From an uncultured Lachnospiraceae bacterium (lineage in GTDB: Bacteria > Bacillota > Clostridia > Lachnospirales > Lachnospiraceae), in NCBI GenBank assembly GCA_946537585.1, contig CAMNFX010000035.1, positions 1 through 9,893 on the forward strand: a DNA stretch of 9,893 nucleotides, read 5' to 3'. This document shows positions 1 through 6,434 of this stretch, piece after piece (position 1 is the stretch's first letter; each line of letters begins with the position of its first letter). Below the pieces are notes generated by a model. It saw only the letters and a program-made list of their open reading frames with translations, was not told the origin of the DNA and did not search any database. A program made the translations under genes and the position numbers.

Positions 1-2277
1 TATCTGAACGGACCGGATCCGCAGATCCCGGACGGTAAGGAGGAGCTTATCTATACCGCGGGAAGAAATAACTGCGGCGGCAGATGCCCCCTGGATACGA
101 CCGTACAGGACGGGTGCCTCACAGGCTTAAGAGCAGGTACGCAGATCGATCTTCCCGGGCTTCGCGCCTGCGTACGGCATACGGGCTACCGCAGGACCTA
201 TCTTTCGCCCGAACGCCTGAGATATCCGATGCTGAGGATCGGAAAGCGGGGCGAGGGACGGTTTAAAAGGATCAGCTGGGAAGAAGCTGTGGACAGACTT
301 TATGAGGAGTGGGTCAGGATCCGGGATACGTACGGACCCGGTTCCCGCATGCCGATCTATGGCTGGGGCGTTTCCGCCGTGATACGGCCGAATGCGCTCC
401 TTACGCGCCTTCTTGCCTTGGACGGCGGCTTCCTCGATCATTACGGATCCTACAGCTCCATCCAGACACGGATCGCAACGCCCTATGCTTACGGGGATGC
501 ATTGAGCGGAAACAGTGTGGAGGATCTGGCCAACACGAAGCTCCTTATTCTCTGGGCACATAACCCGGTGGAGACTGTCTTTTCCCCGCAGACCTCCTTC
601 TATATAAATAAGGCAAAGAAAAACGGCGCGAAGGTCATAGTGATCGATCCGAGGAGGTCTGATACGGCCGAAAAGCTTGCGGACGAATGGATCGCGATCC
701 GCCCGTCTTCCGATGCTGCTCTTGCTGCAGCCATGGCTTACACCATTCTTCAGGAAAATCTTCAGGACCAGGCCTTCATGGACCGGTACTGTCTCGGATT
801 CGATCAGGATCATATGCCGGAGGGAGTTCCGAAGGAGCAAAACTATCAGGCATACCTCTCCGGAGAGCTCGACGGTACGGCAAAAACAGCCGAATGGGCC
901 GAAGAGATCACCGGCGTCCCTGCAGAGACGATCCGCCGGCTTGCAAGGGAGTATGCGAAAACAAAACCGGCCTGCCTGCTGCCCGGCCTCGGATTTCAGC
1001 GCACCGAACACGGAGAGCATGCTTCCCTTGCCCTGATCATGCTGACCTGTCTTACCGGCAATGTCGGCATCCCGGGCGGAAGCGCTGCGGGGACCGGGAA
1101 TCCGGCGGAGGAAAGGATACCGGTATTTCCCGTGCCGAATAATCCTTACCGGGGAAGCATTTCCTGCTTTACCTGGCCGGATGCCATCTCACACGGATCA
1201 TCCATGACAGCCGCTGACGGTGTGCGCGGTGTCAGAAAGCTTTCTTCTGACGCAAAAATGGTTTTCTGTATCGCCGGGAACGTGCTGATCAACCAGCATT
1301 CGGATATCTACGGGACGGCAAAGCTTCTGGAAGACGAAACAAAAGCGGAGTTCATTGTGTGCTCAGACGTTTTCATGACGCCGAGCGCCCGCTTTGCGGA
1401 TCTTCTGCTGCCCGCTCCTTCCTTTCTGGAGGAGGACAATATCACGGGACCGTGGAGATCCGGACATTATCTCCTGTCAAACCATAAGCTGATCGAACCG
1501 CTCTTTGAATCCCGCAGCGAATACTCCTGGATCGGAGAGCTGGCAAAGCGCCTCGGACTGTGGGAGGCATGGTCTGAAGGGCATGAGACCATGGAGGAAT
1601 GGCTTCGGGATATCTATGAGGGCTTCCGGGCGGAGAACACAGGTGATCCTGTCTATGAAGACCTTCCGGATTATGAAGGCTTCCGGAAAAAGGGAGGACA
1701 TGCCTACAAAAAGGCGGCTTCCTTTGTGGCCTATGCCGATCAGATCCGTGATCCGGAGCACCACCCGTTCAAAACGCCCTCCGGAAAGATCGAGATCTTC
1801 TCAAAGAGGCTGTATGACATGCGCGATCCGATGATCCCGGCACTTCCGGTCTATCAGGAACCTCTTGAGGGACCGGCATCCGAATTAAGGAAAAAGTACC
1901 CGCTGCAGCTGATCGGCTGGCATACCAGGCGCCGCTGCCATACGATCCATGACAATAACCCGCAGATGGAGAGACTGGAGCCGCAGAGGCTCTGGATGCA
2001 TCCGGAGGACGCAAAAGCGCGGGGGATCGGAGACGATGACCTTGCGGAGGTATTCAATGACCGCGGCAGGCTCCGCATCAGGGTCAGGGTCACGGACCGC
2101 GTGATGAAGGGCGTGTGCGCAATGCCTCAGGGGGCGTGGTTTACGCCTGGTGCGGACGGGGTCGACATGCGCGGCAGCATCAATACCCTGACGGCTTACC
2201 GGCCGACAGCGCTCGCAAAGGGCAATCCGCAGCATACCAATCTTGCGGAAGTGAAAAAAGCAGAACGGCCTGAATGA
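1..2277 (+). CDS. DmsA/YnfE-family molybdopterin oxidoreductase, catalytic subunit (5' partial)
   Basis: The frame is open from base 1 and ends at TGA 2275-2277, giving 758 visible residues; by comparison with E. coli DmsA (about 800 residues) roughly 40-50 N-terminal residues, including any Tat signal, lie upstream. The family reduces S- or N-oxides using a bis-molybdopterin guanine dinucleotide Mo centre. Visible marks: an N-terminal Fe-S segment with Cys25, Cys29 and Cys57 (C-x3-C-x27-C), then RISWEEA; HYGSYSS with probable Mo-ligand serine at 152 or 153; DPRRSDTAE and EWIAIRPSSDAAL; LTGNVGIPGG; and a C-terminal cofactor-binding domain with FNDRGR, GAWFTP and RPTALAKGNPQHTNL, all close to DmsA as I recall it. 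The usual first Fe-S cysteine is absent (Gly21 or Ala20 there). No electron-transfer subunit (DmsB/DmsC) follows, so partners would have to be upstream. DMSO is only one candidate substrate; the family is secure, the substrate is not. Confidence 0.93.
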   Translation, partial: YLNGPDPQIPDGKEELIYTAGRNNCGGRCPLDTTVQDGCLTGLRAGTQIDLPGLRACVRHTGYRRTYLSPERLRYPMLRIGKRGEGRFKRISWEEAVDRLYEEWVRIRDTYGPGSRMPIYGWGVSAVIRPNALLTRLLALDGGFLDHYGSYSSIQTRIATPYAYGDALSGNSVEDLANTKLLILWAHNPVETVFSPQTSFYINKAKKNGAKVIVIDPRRSDTAEKLADEWIAIRPSSDAALAAAMAYTILQENLQDQAFMDRYCLGFDQDHMPEGVPKEQNYQAYLSGELDGTAKTAEWAEEITGVPAETIRRLAREYAKTKPACLLPGLGFQRTEHGEHASLALIMLTCLTGNVGIPGGSAAGTGNPAEERIPVFPVPNNPYRGSISCFTWPDAISHGSSMTAADGVRGVRKLSSDAKMVFCIAGNVLINQHSDIYGTAKLLEDETKAEFIVCSDVFMTPSARFADLLLPAPSFLEEDNITGPWRSGHYLLSNHKLIEPLFESRSEYSWIGELAKRLGLWEAWSEGHETMEEWLRDIYEGFRAENTGDPVYEDLPDYEGFRKKGGHAYKKAASFVAYADQIRDPEHHPFKTPSGKIEIFSKRLYDMRDPMIPALPVYQEPLEGPASELRKKYPLQLIGWHTRRRCHTIHDNNPQMERLEPQRLWMHPEDAKARGIGDDDLAEVFNDRGRLRIRVRVTDRVMKGVCAMPQGAWFTPGADGVDMRGSINTLTAYRPTALAKGNPQHTNLAEVKKAERPE

Positions 2278-2302
2278 CCGCCGCACAGCCCCCGGGGCAG
2301 AG

Positions 2303-2320
2303 CGGGCTCTTTGGAGCCCG
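2303..2320 (+). terminator. Hairpin after the DmsA-like gene, possible weak terminator
   Basis: CGGGCTC (2303-2309) and GAGCCCG (2314-2320) form a perfect 7-bp GC-rich stem with a TTTG loop, 25 nt after the stop codon. No T-run follows, so it is not a classic rho-independent terminator. It could be a weak or rho-assisted terminator, or a 3'-end stabilising structure separating this transcript from the arginine cluster. Confidence 0.4.
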
Positions 2321-2342
2321 GCAGGCGCAGAACTGCATAGTG

Positions 2343-2356
2343 TGAATAAATATTAC
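2343..2356 (+). promoter_or_regulatory. Possible distal ARG box
   Basis: TGAATAAATATTAC matches the ARG-box core TGAAT-N4-ATTCA at 8 of 10 specified positions: the left half is perfect and the right half has two mismatches. Its centre lies 54 bp upstream of the centre of the first of the two proximal boxes, about five helical turns. The sequence is AT-rich, so a chance match is quite possible. Confidence 0.3.
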
Positions 2357-2394
2357 TTTCATATGCATGATCGTTCGGCTTATGTGCATAAATA

Positions 2395-2433
2395 TATGCA
2401 TTTAATTTCATTATTAATGAATTTTTATTCATT
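2395..2433 (+). promoter_or_regulatory. Tandem ARG boxes, putative ArgR/AhrC operator
   Basis: Two ARG-box-like sites lie side by side. The downstream core, TGAATTTTTATTCA (2418-2431), matches TGAAT-N4-ATTCA at all ten specified positions, and its 7-bp arms extend to an 18-bp inverted repeat (2416-2433). The upstream core, TGCATTTAATTTCA (2397-2410), matches 8 of 10. Their centres are 21 bp apart, leaving 3 bp between the 18-bp boxes, which is the arrangement known for the hexameric arginine repressor in E. coli. The pair ends 7 bp before the -35 element of the argG promoter. Arginine-dependent control of the cluster is inferred from this; the repressor gene is not in the window. Confidence 0.8.
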
Positions 2434-2440
2434 TTCATGA

Positions 2441-2469
2441 TTGACAAAGCAGGATAAGACGAGTATTAT
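2441..2469 (+). promoter_or_regulatory. Sigma-A promoter of argG
   Basis: TTGACA (2441-2446) is a perfect -35 element and TATTAT (2464-2469) a good -10 element, with an optimal 17-bp spacer. The start of transcription is expected near 2476. The AT-rich tract just upstream, which contains the ARG boxes, could also act as an UP element. This is the only convincing promoter I see in the window. Confidence 0.85.
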
Positions 2470-2475
2470 GTCCTA

Positions 2476-2580
2476 AGATCGTAACTGATCAGCATCTAAG
2501 ATCATCACGCAGCAAAAAGCGGATGAAAGATTACCCCGGATCATCAGATCGAAACATCATTATACAGGGAGGAGACCCCG
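2476..2580 (+). other. argG 5' untranslated leader
   Basis: About 105 nt separate the predicted transcription start from the argG ATG. The leader contains five GATC tetramers and two short direct repeats: CTAAGATC (2473-2480 and 2496-2503) and GATCATCA (2500-2507 and 2539-2546). The ribosome binding site AGGGAGGAG (2566-2574) ends 6 nt before the start codon. I see no T-box signature, no terminator with a T-run and no arginine-rich leader peptide. Together with the hairpin, ARG boxes and promoter, this accounts for the non-coding stretch between the DmsA-like gene and argG. Confidence 0.5.
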
Positions 2581-3801
2581 ATGAAAAAAGAAAATATAAA
2601 GAAGATCGTACTGGCTTACTCAGGCGGACTGGATACGTCCATCATTATCCCCTGGCTGAAGGAAAACTATAATAACCCCGAGATCATCGCCGTTGCGGGC
2701 AATGTCGGCCAGGCAGACGAGCTGGAGGGTCTTGAAGAGAAGGCTCTGAAGACCGGCGCCTCCAAGCTGATCGTGGCGGATCTTGTAGACGAAATGGTGG
2801 ACGACATCATCATTCCGGCGCTCAAGATGGATGCCAAGTATGAGACCTACCTTCTTGGCACCGCGTTTGCCCGCCCTGTGATCGGCAAGAAGCTTGCTGA
2901 GATCGCACTTGCAGAAGGCGCTGACGCGATCTGTCACGGCGCGACCGGCAAGGGCAACGACCAGGTACGTTTTGAGCTTGCGATCAAGCGTTTTGCTCCG
3001 GATATGCCTATCATTGCTCCGTGGCGTGAGTGGGATATCAAGTCCCGTGACGAGGAGATCGATTATGCGGAAGCACACAATGTTCCCCTGAAGATCAGCC
3101 GTGAGACCAATTACTCCAAGGACAAGAATCTCTGGCACTTAAGCCATGAGGGACTCGACCTTGAGGATCCGGCCAATGAACCCGATTATGATAAGCCCGG
3201 CTTCCTGGAGATGGGCGTTTCCCCGGTACAGGCTCCCGATGAGCCGACCTATGTGACCATTGATTTCGAAGCAGGTGCTCCGGTCGCCATCGACGGCGAG
3301 AAGATGAAGGCCTCCAAAATCATCGAGAAGCTCAACAAGCTCGGCGGCGCAAACGGCATCGGCATTATCGACATCGTGGAGAACCGTCTCGTCGGCATGA
3401 AGGACCGCGGTGTGTATGAGACACCGGGCGGCAGCATTCTTTATAAGGCACATGAGCAGCTCGAAATGATCACGGTCGACAAGGATACGCTTCATGTGAA
3501 GCAGAAGCTGGCTGTAGATTACGCGGATCTCATCTACAACGGCAAGTGGTACAGCCCGCTGCAGGAGGCTCTGACCGCATTCGCAAACGAGTCCAACAAG
3601 TTTGTGACCGGTTCCGTCAAGCTCAAGCTCTACAAGGGCAACATCATTCCGGCAGGCACCACCTCACCGTACTCTCTGTACTCGGAGAATCTGGTGACCT
3701 TCGGCGAGAGCGATTATGACCAGGGACAGGCAGCAGGCTTCATCAACCTCTGGGGCCTTCCGATCAAGGTGCAGGCGCTTCGTGAGCAGGGACGCCTGTA
3801 A
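2581..3801 (+). CDS. argG: Argininosuccinate synthase
   Basis: This cytoplasmic enzyme joins citrulline and aspartate, using ATP, to form argininosuccinate, the penultimate step of arginine synthesis. At 406 residues it has the normal length of the common bacterial form. The ATP-binding PP-loop SGGLDTS is at residues 14-20, followed by NVGQ (41-44), the citrulline/aspartate region [10 protein letters not shown] (90-99) and [12 protein letters not shown] (121-132), then [13 protein letters not shown]. The ATG follows a strong AGGGAGGAG site. It is the first gene after the ARG boxes and promoter, and a terminator-like hairpin follows its stop codon. All ten arginine codons are CGT or CGC, unlike argH next door, which suggests selection for high expression. 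The identification is secure. Confidence 0.98.
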   Translation: MKKENIKKIVLAYSGGLDTSIIIPWLKENYNNPEIIAVAGNVGQADELEGLEEKALKTGASKLIVADLVDEMVDDIIIPALKMDAKYETYLLGTAFARPVIGKKLAEIALAEGADAICHGATGKGNDQVRFELAIKRFAPDMPIIAPWREWDIKSRDEEIDYAEAHNVPLKISRETNYSKDKNLWHLSHEGLDLEDPANEPDYDKPGFLEMGVSPVQAPDEPTYVTIDFEAGAPVAIDGEKMKASKIIEKLNKLGGANGIGIIDIVENRLVGMKDRGVYETPGGSILYKAHEQLEMITVDKDTLHVKQKLAVDYADLIYNGKWYSPLQEALTAFANESNKFVTGSVKLKLYKGNIIPAGTTSPYSLYSENLVTFGESDYDQGQAAGFINLWGLPIKVQALREQGRL

Positions 3802-3840
3802 ACAGAGGAACACGTTAACCAATCAGCAAACAGAAAAAGC

Positions 3841-3863
3841 AACTGGCTGTTCAGTCAGCAGTT
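3841..3863 (+). other. Small hairpin between argG and argH
   Basis: AACTGGCTG (3841-3849) can pair with CAGCAGTT (3856-3863) across a 6-nt loop, with one bulged G. It lies 12 nt before the larger terminator-like hairpin and may be part of the same regulatory RNA, or merely an mRNA end structure. Confidence 0.4.
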
Positions 3864-3874
3864 ATCAGGATAAG

Positions 3875-3942
3875 AACCGTTGAAATGTCCCGTCGGGTCC
3901 TCTGCATATCCAGGCAGAGATCCGAAGGACATTTCGGTTTTT
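3875..3942 (+). terminator. Long rho-independent terminator or attenuator after argG
   Basis: GAAATGTCC (3882-3890) pairs perfectly with GGACATTTC (3927-3935). The stem extends outward with AACC (3875-3878) to GGTT (3936-3939) past a 3-nt bulge, and inward with CGG/CCG and CTCTG/CAGAG (3900-3904, 3915-3919). A five-T run (3938-3942) overlaps the end of the stem, so this has the form of an intrinsic terminator. Only 25 nt separate it from the argH ATG, too little for a promoter of usual shape. argH and the genes behind it must therefore depend on read-through, on control of this hairpin, or on a promoter inside 3802-3875 that I cannot recognise. Confidence 0.8.
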
Positions 3943-3967
3943 CGAAACAAACTTAAGGAGAGAATAC

Positions 3968-5347
3968 ATGGCAAAGATGTGGGCCGGACGAACTTCCGGA
4001 GAAACGGATCAGCTGGCGGATGAACTGAATTCATCCATAGGCGTGGACTGCCGGATGTACCGGCAGGATATCCGGGGCAGCCAGGCCCATGCGGCCATGC
4101 TGGGAAAACAGGGGATCATCCCGAAGAAGGATGCGGACCAGCTGATCGAAGGACTCGAAAAGATCCTTGAGGACCTTGAGAGCGGAGCTCTCAGCTTTGA
4201 TATGAGCTGTGAGGATATTCATATGTTCGTGGAGCAGGTCCTTACCGAGAGGCTCGGAGATGTCGGCAAGCGCCTGCATACCGCAAGAAGCCGCAACGAC
4301 CAGGTGGCACTGGACCTTCGGATGTATCTTCGCGATGAGGCAAAGGAGCTGCATGCTCTGATCCGGGAACTGATCGAAGTGCTGGTCCGTGTTGCGGAGC
4401 AGAACATGAAAGCGGTCATGCCGGGTTATACGCATCTTCAGCGGGCGCAGCCCATTTTGTTCCCGCAGCATATTCTTGCCTATGCCATGATGCTTCTTCG
4501 GGATGACGGCAGGCTTTCGGACTGCGTGAAGCGGATGAATGTCTCGCCTATCGGCTGCTGTGCTCTGGCAGGTACGACCTATGAGACGGACCGCGTATAT
4601 GAGGCCGGGCTTCTCGAATTTGACGATATTGCGATGAACAGCATCGACGGCGTATCGGACCGGGATTTCTGCCTGGAGATGATGAGCGCCCTTTCGATCC
4701 TGATGATGCACCTGAGCCGTTTTTCCGAGGAGATCGTACTGTGGTCGAGCTGGGAGTTCAAATTTATTGAGCTTTCCGATAATTATACGACCGGTTCCTC
4801 GATCATGCCGCAGAAGAAGAATCCGGATATGGCGGAGCTGATCCGCGGAAAGACCGGACGGGTCTACGGTGATCTGATGGGGCTTCTCACCGCCTTTAAG
4901 GGGCTTCCGCTTGCCTATAACAAGGATATGCAGGAGGATAAGCAGGCGGTGTTTGATGCAGTGGATACCGCAAAGCTCTGCCTCCAGGTGATGGCGCCGA
5001 TGGCGGATACCATGCGGGTGCTTCCGGACAACATGCTGAAGGCGGCGCAGGGCGGCTTTATCAATGCAACGGATCTTGCGGATTACCTTGTAAAGAAGGG
5101 CATGCCGTTCCGCACTGCGTACAAGATCTCCGGAGAGATCGTGGCTGACTGTATCCGGGAGGGTCTCGTGCTTGAGAGTTACCCAATTGAAAAATACCGG
5201 GGATACAGCGAGCTCTTTGAAGAAGATGTCTACGAAGATATCAATATCGAAAACTGTGTGGAAAAGCGTATCTCCAGGGGCGGAACAAGCACGGCGTCGG
5301 TAAAGGAACAGATCGCCTGGGTGCGCGCGCAGCTTGAGAACATGTAA
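3968..5347 (+). CDS. argH: Argininosuccinate lyase
   Basis: The enzyme splits argininosuccinate into arginine and fumarate, the last step of the pathway. It belongs to the fumarase/aspartase superfamily and acts as a cytoplasmic homotetramer. Its 459 residues are the usual length. The N-terminal MWAGR, HTARSRNDQV, the GYTHLQRAQP segment with Thr155/His156, and the superfamily signature GSSIMPQKKNPD (276-287), which carries the catalytic-loop serine, are all present. AAGGAG (3955-3960) sits 7 nt before the ATG. It is separated from argG by a terminator-like hairpin and from argC by 76 nt. Its arginine codons are dominated by CGG, in contrast to argG. The identification is secure. Confidence 0.98.
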   Translation: MAKMWAGRTSGETDQLADELNSSIGVDCRMYRQDIRGSQAHAAMLGKQGIIPKKDADQLIEGLEKILEDLESGALSFDMSCEDIHMFVEQVLTERLGDVGKRLHTARSRNDQVALDLRMYLRDEAKELHALIRELIEVLVRVAEQNMKAVMPGYTHLQRAQPILFPQHILAYAMMLLRDDGRLSDCVKRMNVSPIGCCALAGTTYETDRVYEAGLLEFDDIAMNSIDGVSDRDFCLEMMSALSILMMHLSRFSEEIVLWSSWEFKFIELSDNYTTGSSIMPQKKNPDMAELIRGKTGRVYGDLMGLLTAFKGLPLAYNKDMQEDKQAVFDAVDTAKLCLQVMAPMADTMRVLPDNMLKAAQGGFINATDLADYLVKKGMPFRTAYKISGEIVADCIREGLVLESYPIEKYRGYSELFEEDVYEDINIENCVEKRISRGGTSTASVKEQIAWVRAQLENM

Positions 5348-5360
5348 GGAACGATCACCC

Positions 5361-5399
5361 GCTGCAGTGAAAAGCTGAATCAGCATTTTTATCTGCAGC
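5361..5399 (+). other. Inverted repeat between argH and argC
   Basis: GCTGCAG (5361-5367) and CTGCAGC (5393-5399) are perfect 7-bp inverted arms. Nested inside is AAAAGCTG-AAT-CAGC (5370-5384) followed by ATTTTT, which can form a small hairpin with a T-run. The two folds can coexist. The inner one resembles a weak terminator and may lower transcription into argC, or the whole may be an mRNA processing or stability element. It ends 24 nt before the argC start. Confidence 0.4.
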
Positions 5400-5423
5400 T
5401 TTATAGGATAACAGGGGCTGTAT

Positions 5424-6413
5424 ATGACCAGGATTTTTATTGACGGAAGTGCCGGTACCACCGGCCTGCGTATTCATGACAGACTGAAGGAAAGAAAGGA
5501 TCTGGAGCTGATCACACTCGGGGGTGAGCTTCGAAAGGATCCGGAAGCAAGAAAAAAGGCAATTTTTGATGCGGATGTGGCTTTTCTGTGCCTCCCGGAT
5601 GCCGCTGCGATCGAAGCAGTGGCACTCGCGGAAGGAAGTGATACGGTGATCATCGATACCTCGACGGCACACCGCACGGCAGACGGCTGGGCCTATGGCT
5701 TTGCCGAGCTTACAGGATATCGTGAGAGGATCCAAAGCGCAAAGCGCATCGCTAATCCCGGCTGCCACGCAAGCGGCTTTATCTCCCTCGTCGCACCTTT
5801 GGTCGAGGGCGGTCTTCTGAAAAAGGATGCGCACTTAAGCAGCTTTTCTCTGACCGGATATTCGGGCGGCGGCAAGAAGATGATCGAACAGTATGAAAGC
5901 GGCGAGGACATGGATGCATCCTGCCTGAACTGTGACGCCGCCTCCAAAAAAGCTGCGCTTTCGGGAAGAGATCCTCTGCTCAATGCGCCCCGTCAGTATG
6001 GTATCACCCAGAAGCATAAGCATCTTCCGGAGATGCAGAAGATATGCGGGCTTGATACTGCTCCGGTTTTCTGCCCCATCGTGGCTGACTACTACAGCGG
6101 CATGGAGGTGACGGTGCCGGTATTCGCCTCGGATCTCAATGCATCCGTGGAGGAGGTCCGGGCCTTCTACCGCAGCTATTATAACGACCGTCCGGGCCTG
6201 GTGCGCTTTGAAGACAGCGCGGATGACGGCGGTCTGATCGCAGGAAACCGCATGTCGGGCAGGGATGATATGGTGATCACGGCAGCGGGAAATGAAGACA
6301 GGATACTGCTGGTATCCCTGTTTGACAATCTCGGAAAGGGCGCGTCCGGCGCCGCGATCCAGAACATGAATATCGTGCTGGGCGTTGATGAGAAAACGGG
6401 CCTGACCGTTTAA
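5424..6413 (+). CDS. argC: N-acetyl-gamma-glutamyl-phosphate reductase (short, second-type ArgC)
   Basis: The enzyme reduces N-acetylglutamyl phosphate with NADPH to N-acetylglutamate semialdehyde, the third step of the pathway. At 329 residues with the N-terminus IFIDGSAGTTGLRIHDRL it belongs to the shorter ArgC type rather than the roughly 345-residue type common in Bacillus. The dinucleotide-binding glycine motif GSAGTTG is at 8-14, the catalytic cysteine is Cys114 in NPGCHASG, the GYSGGGKKMI loop is at 145-154, and the probable active-site histidine lies in HKHLPE (198-203). AGGGG (5413-5417) is 6 nt before the ATG. argJ begins 21 nt after the stop codon, which suggests cotranscription. 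The identification is secure. Confidence 0.97.
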   Translation: MTRIFIDGSAGTTGLRIHDRLKERKDLELITLGGELRKDPEARKKAIFDADVAFLCLPDAAAIEAVALAEGSDTVIIDTSTAHRTADGWAYGFAELTGYRERIQSAKRIANPGCHASGFISLVAPLVEGGLLKKDAHLSSFSLTGYSGGGKKMIEQYESGEDMDASCLNCDAASKKAALSGRDPLLNAPRQYGITQKHKHLPEMQKICGLDTAPVFCPIVADYYSGMEVTVPVFASDLNASVEEVRAFYRSYYNDRPGLVRFEDSADDGGLIAGNRMSGRDDMVITAAGNEDRILLVSLFDNLGKGASGAAIQNMNIVLGVDEKTGLTV

Positions 6414-6434
6414 GCAGGCTGAAAGGAAGGAACG

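Noticed and set aside
61..63. Selenocysteine or frameshift explaining the missing Fe-S cysteine
   Set aside because: The codons at 58-63 are GCG and GGA, not TGA, and the frame is continuous with correct motif spacing on both sides.
127..1020. Minus-strand open frame of 297 codons opposite the DmsA-like gene
   Set aside because: The plus strand encodes a clear molybdopterin enzyme throughout; the antisense product has no recognisable features.
2385..2400. TGCATA-AATA-TATGCA as a third full ARG box
   Set aside because: Although symmetric, its arms do not match TGAAT/ATTCA when centred, and it overlaps the better placed box at 2397-2410.
2476..2580. T-box or other known riboswitch in the argG leader
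   Set aside because: No T-box sequence, no terminator/antiterminator pair with a T-run, and no known aptamer core is visible.
2523..2672. Small plus-strand frame (49 codons) in the argG leader overlapping the argG start, a possible leader peptide
   Set aside because: It has no good ribosome binding site, no run of arginine codons in its leader part, and most of it is argG read in another frame.
4031..5461. Long open frame on the minus strand (476 codons) opposite argH
   Set aside because: It lies opposite a well-defined argH, has no recognisable family motif and a composition typical of an antisense shadow of a GC-rich gene.
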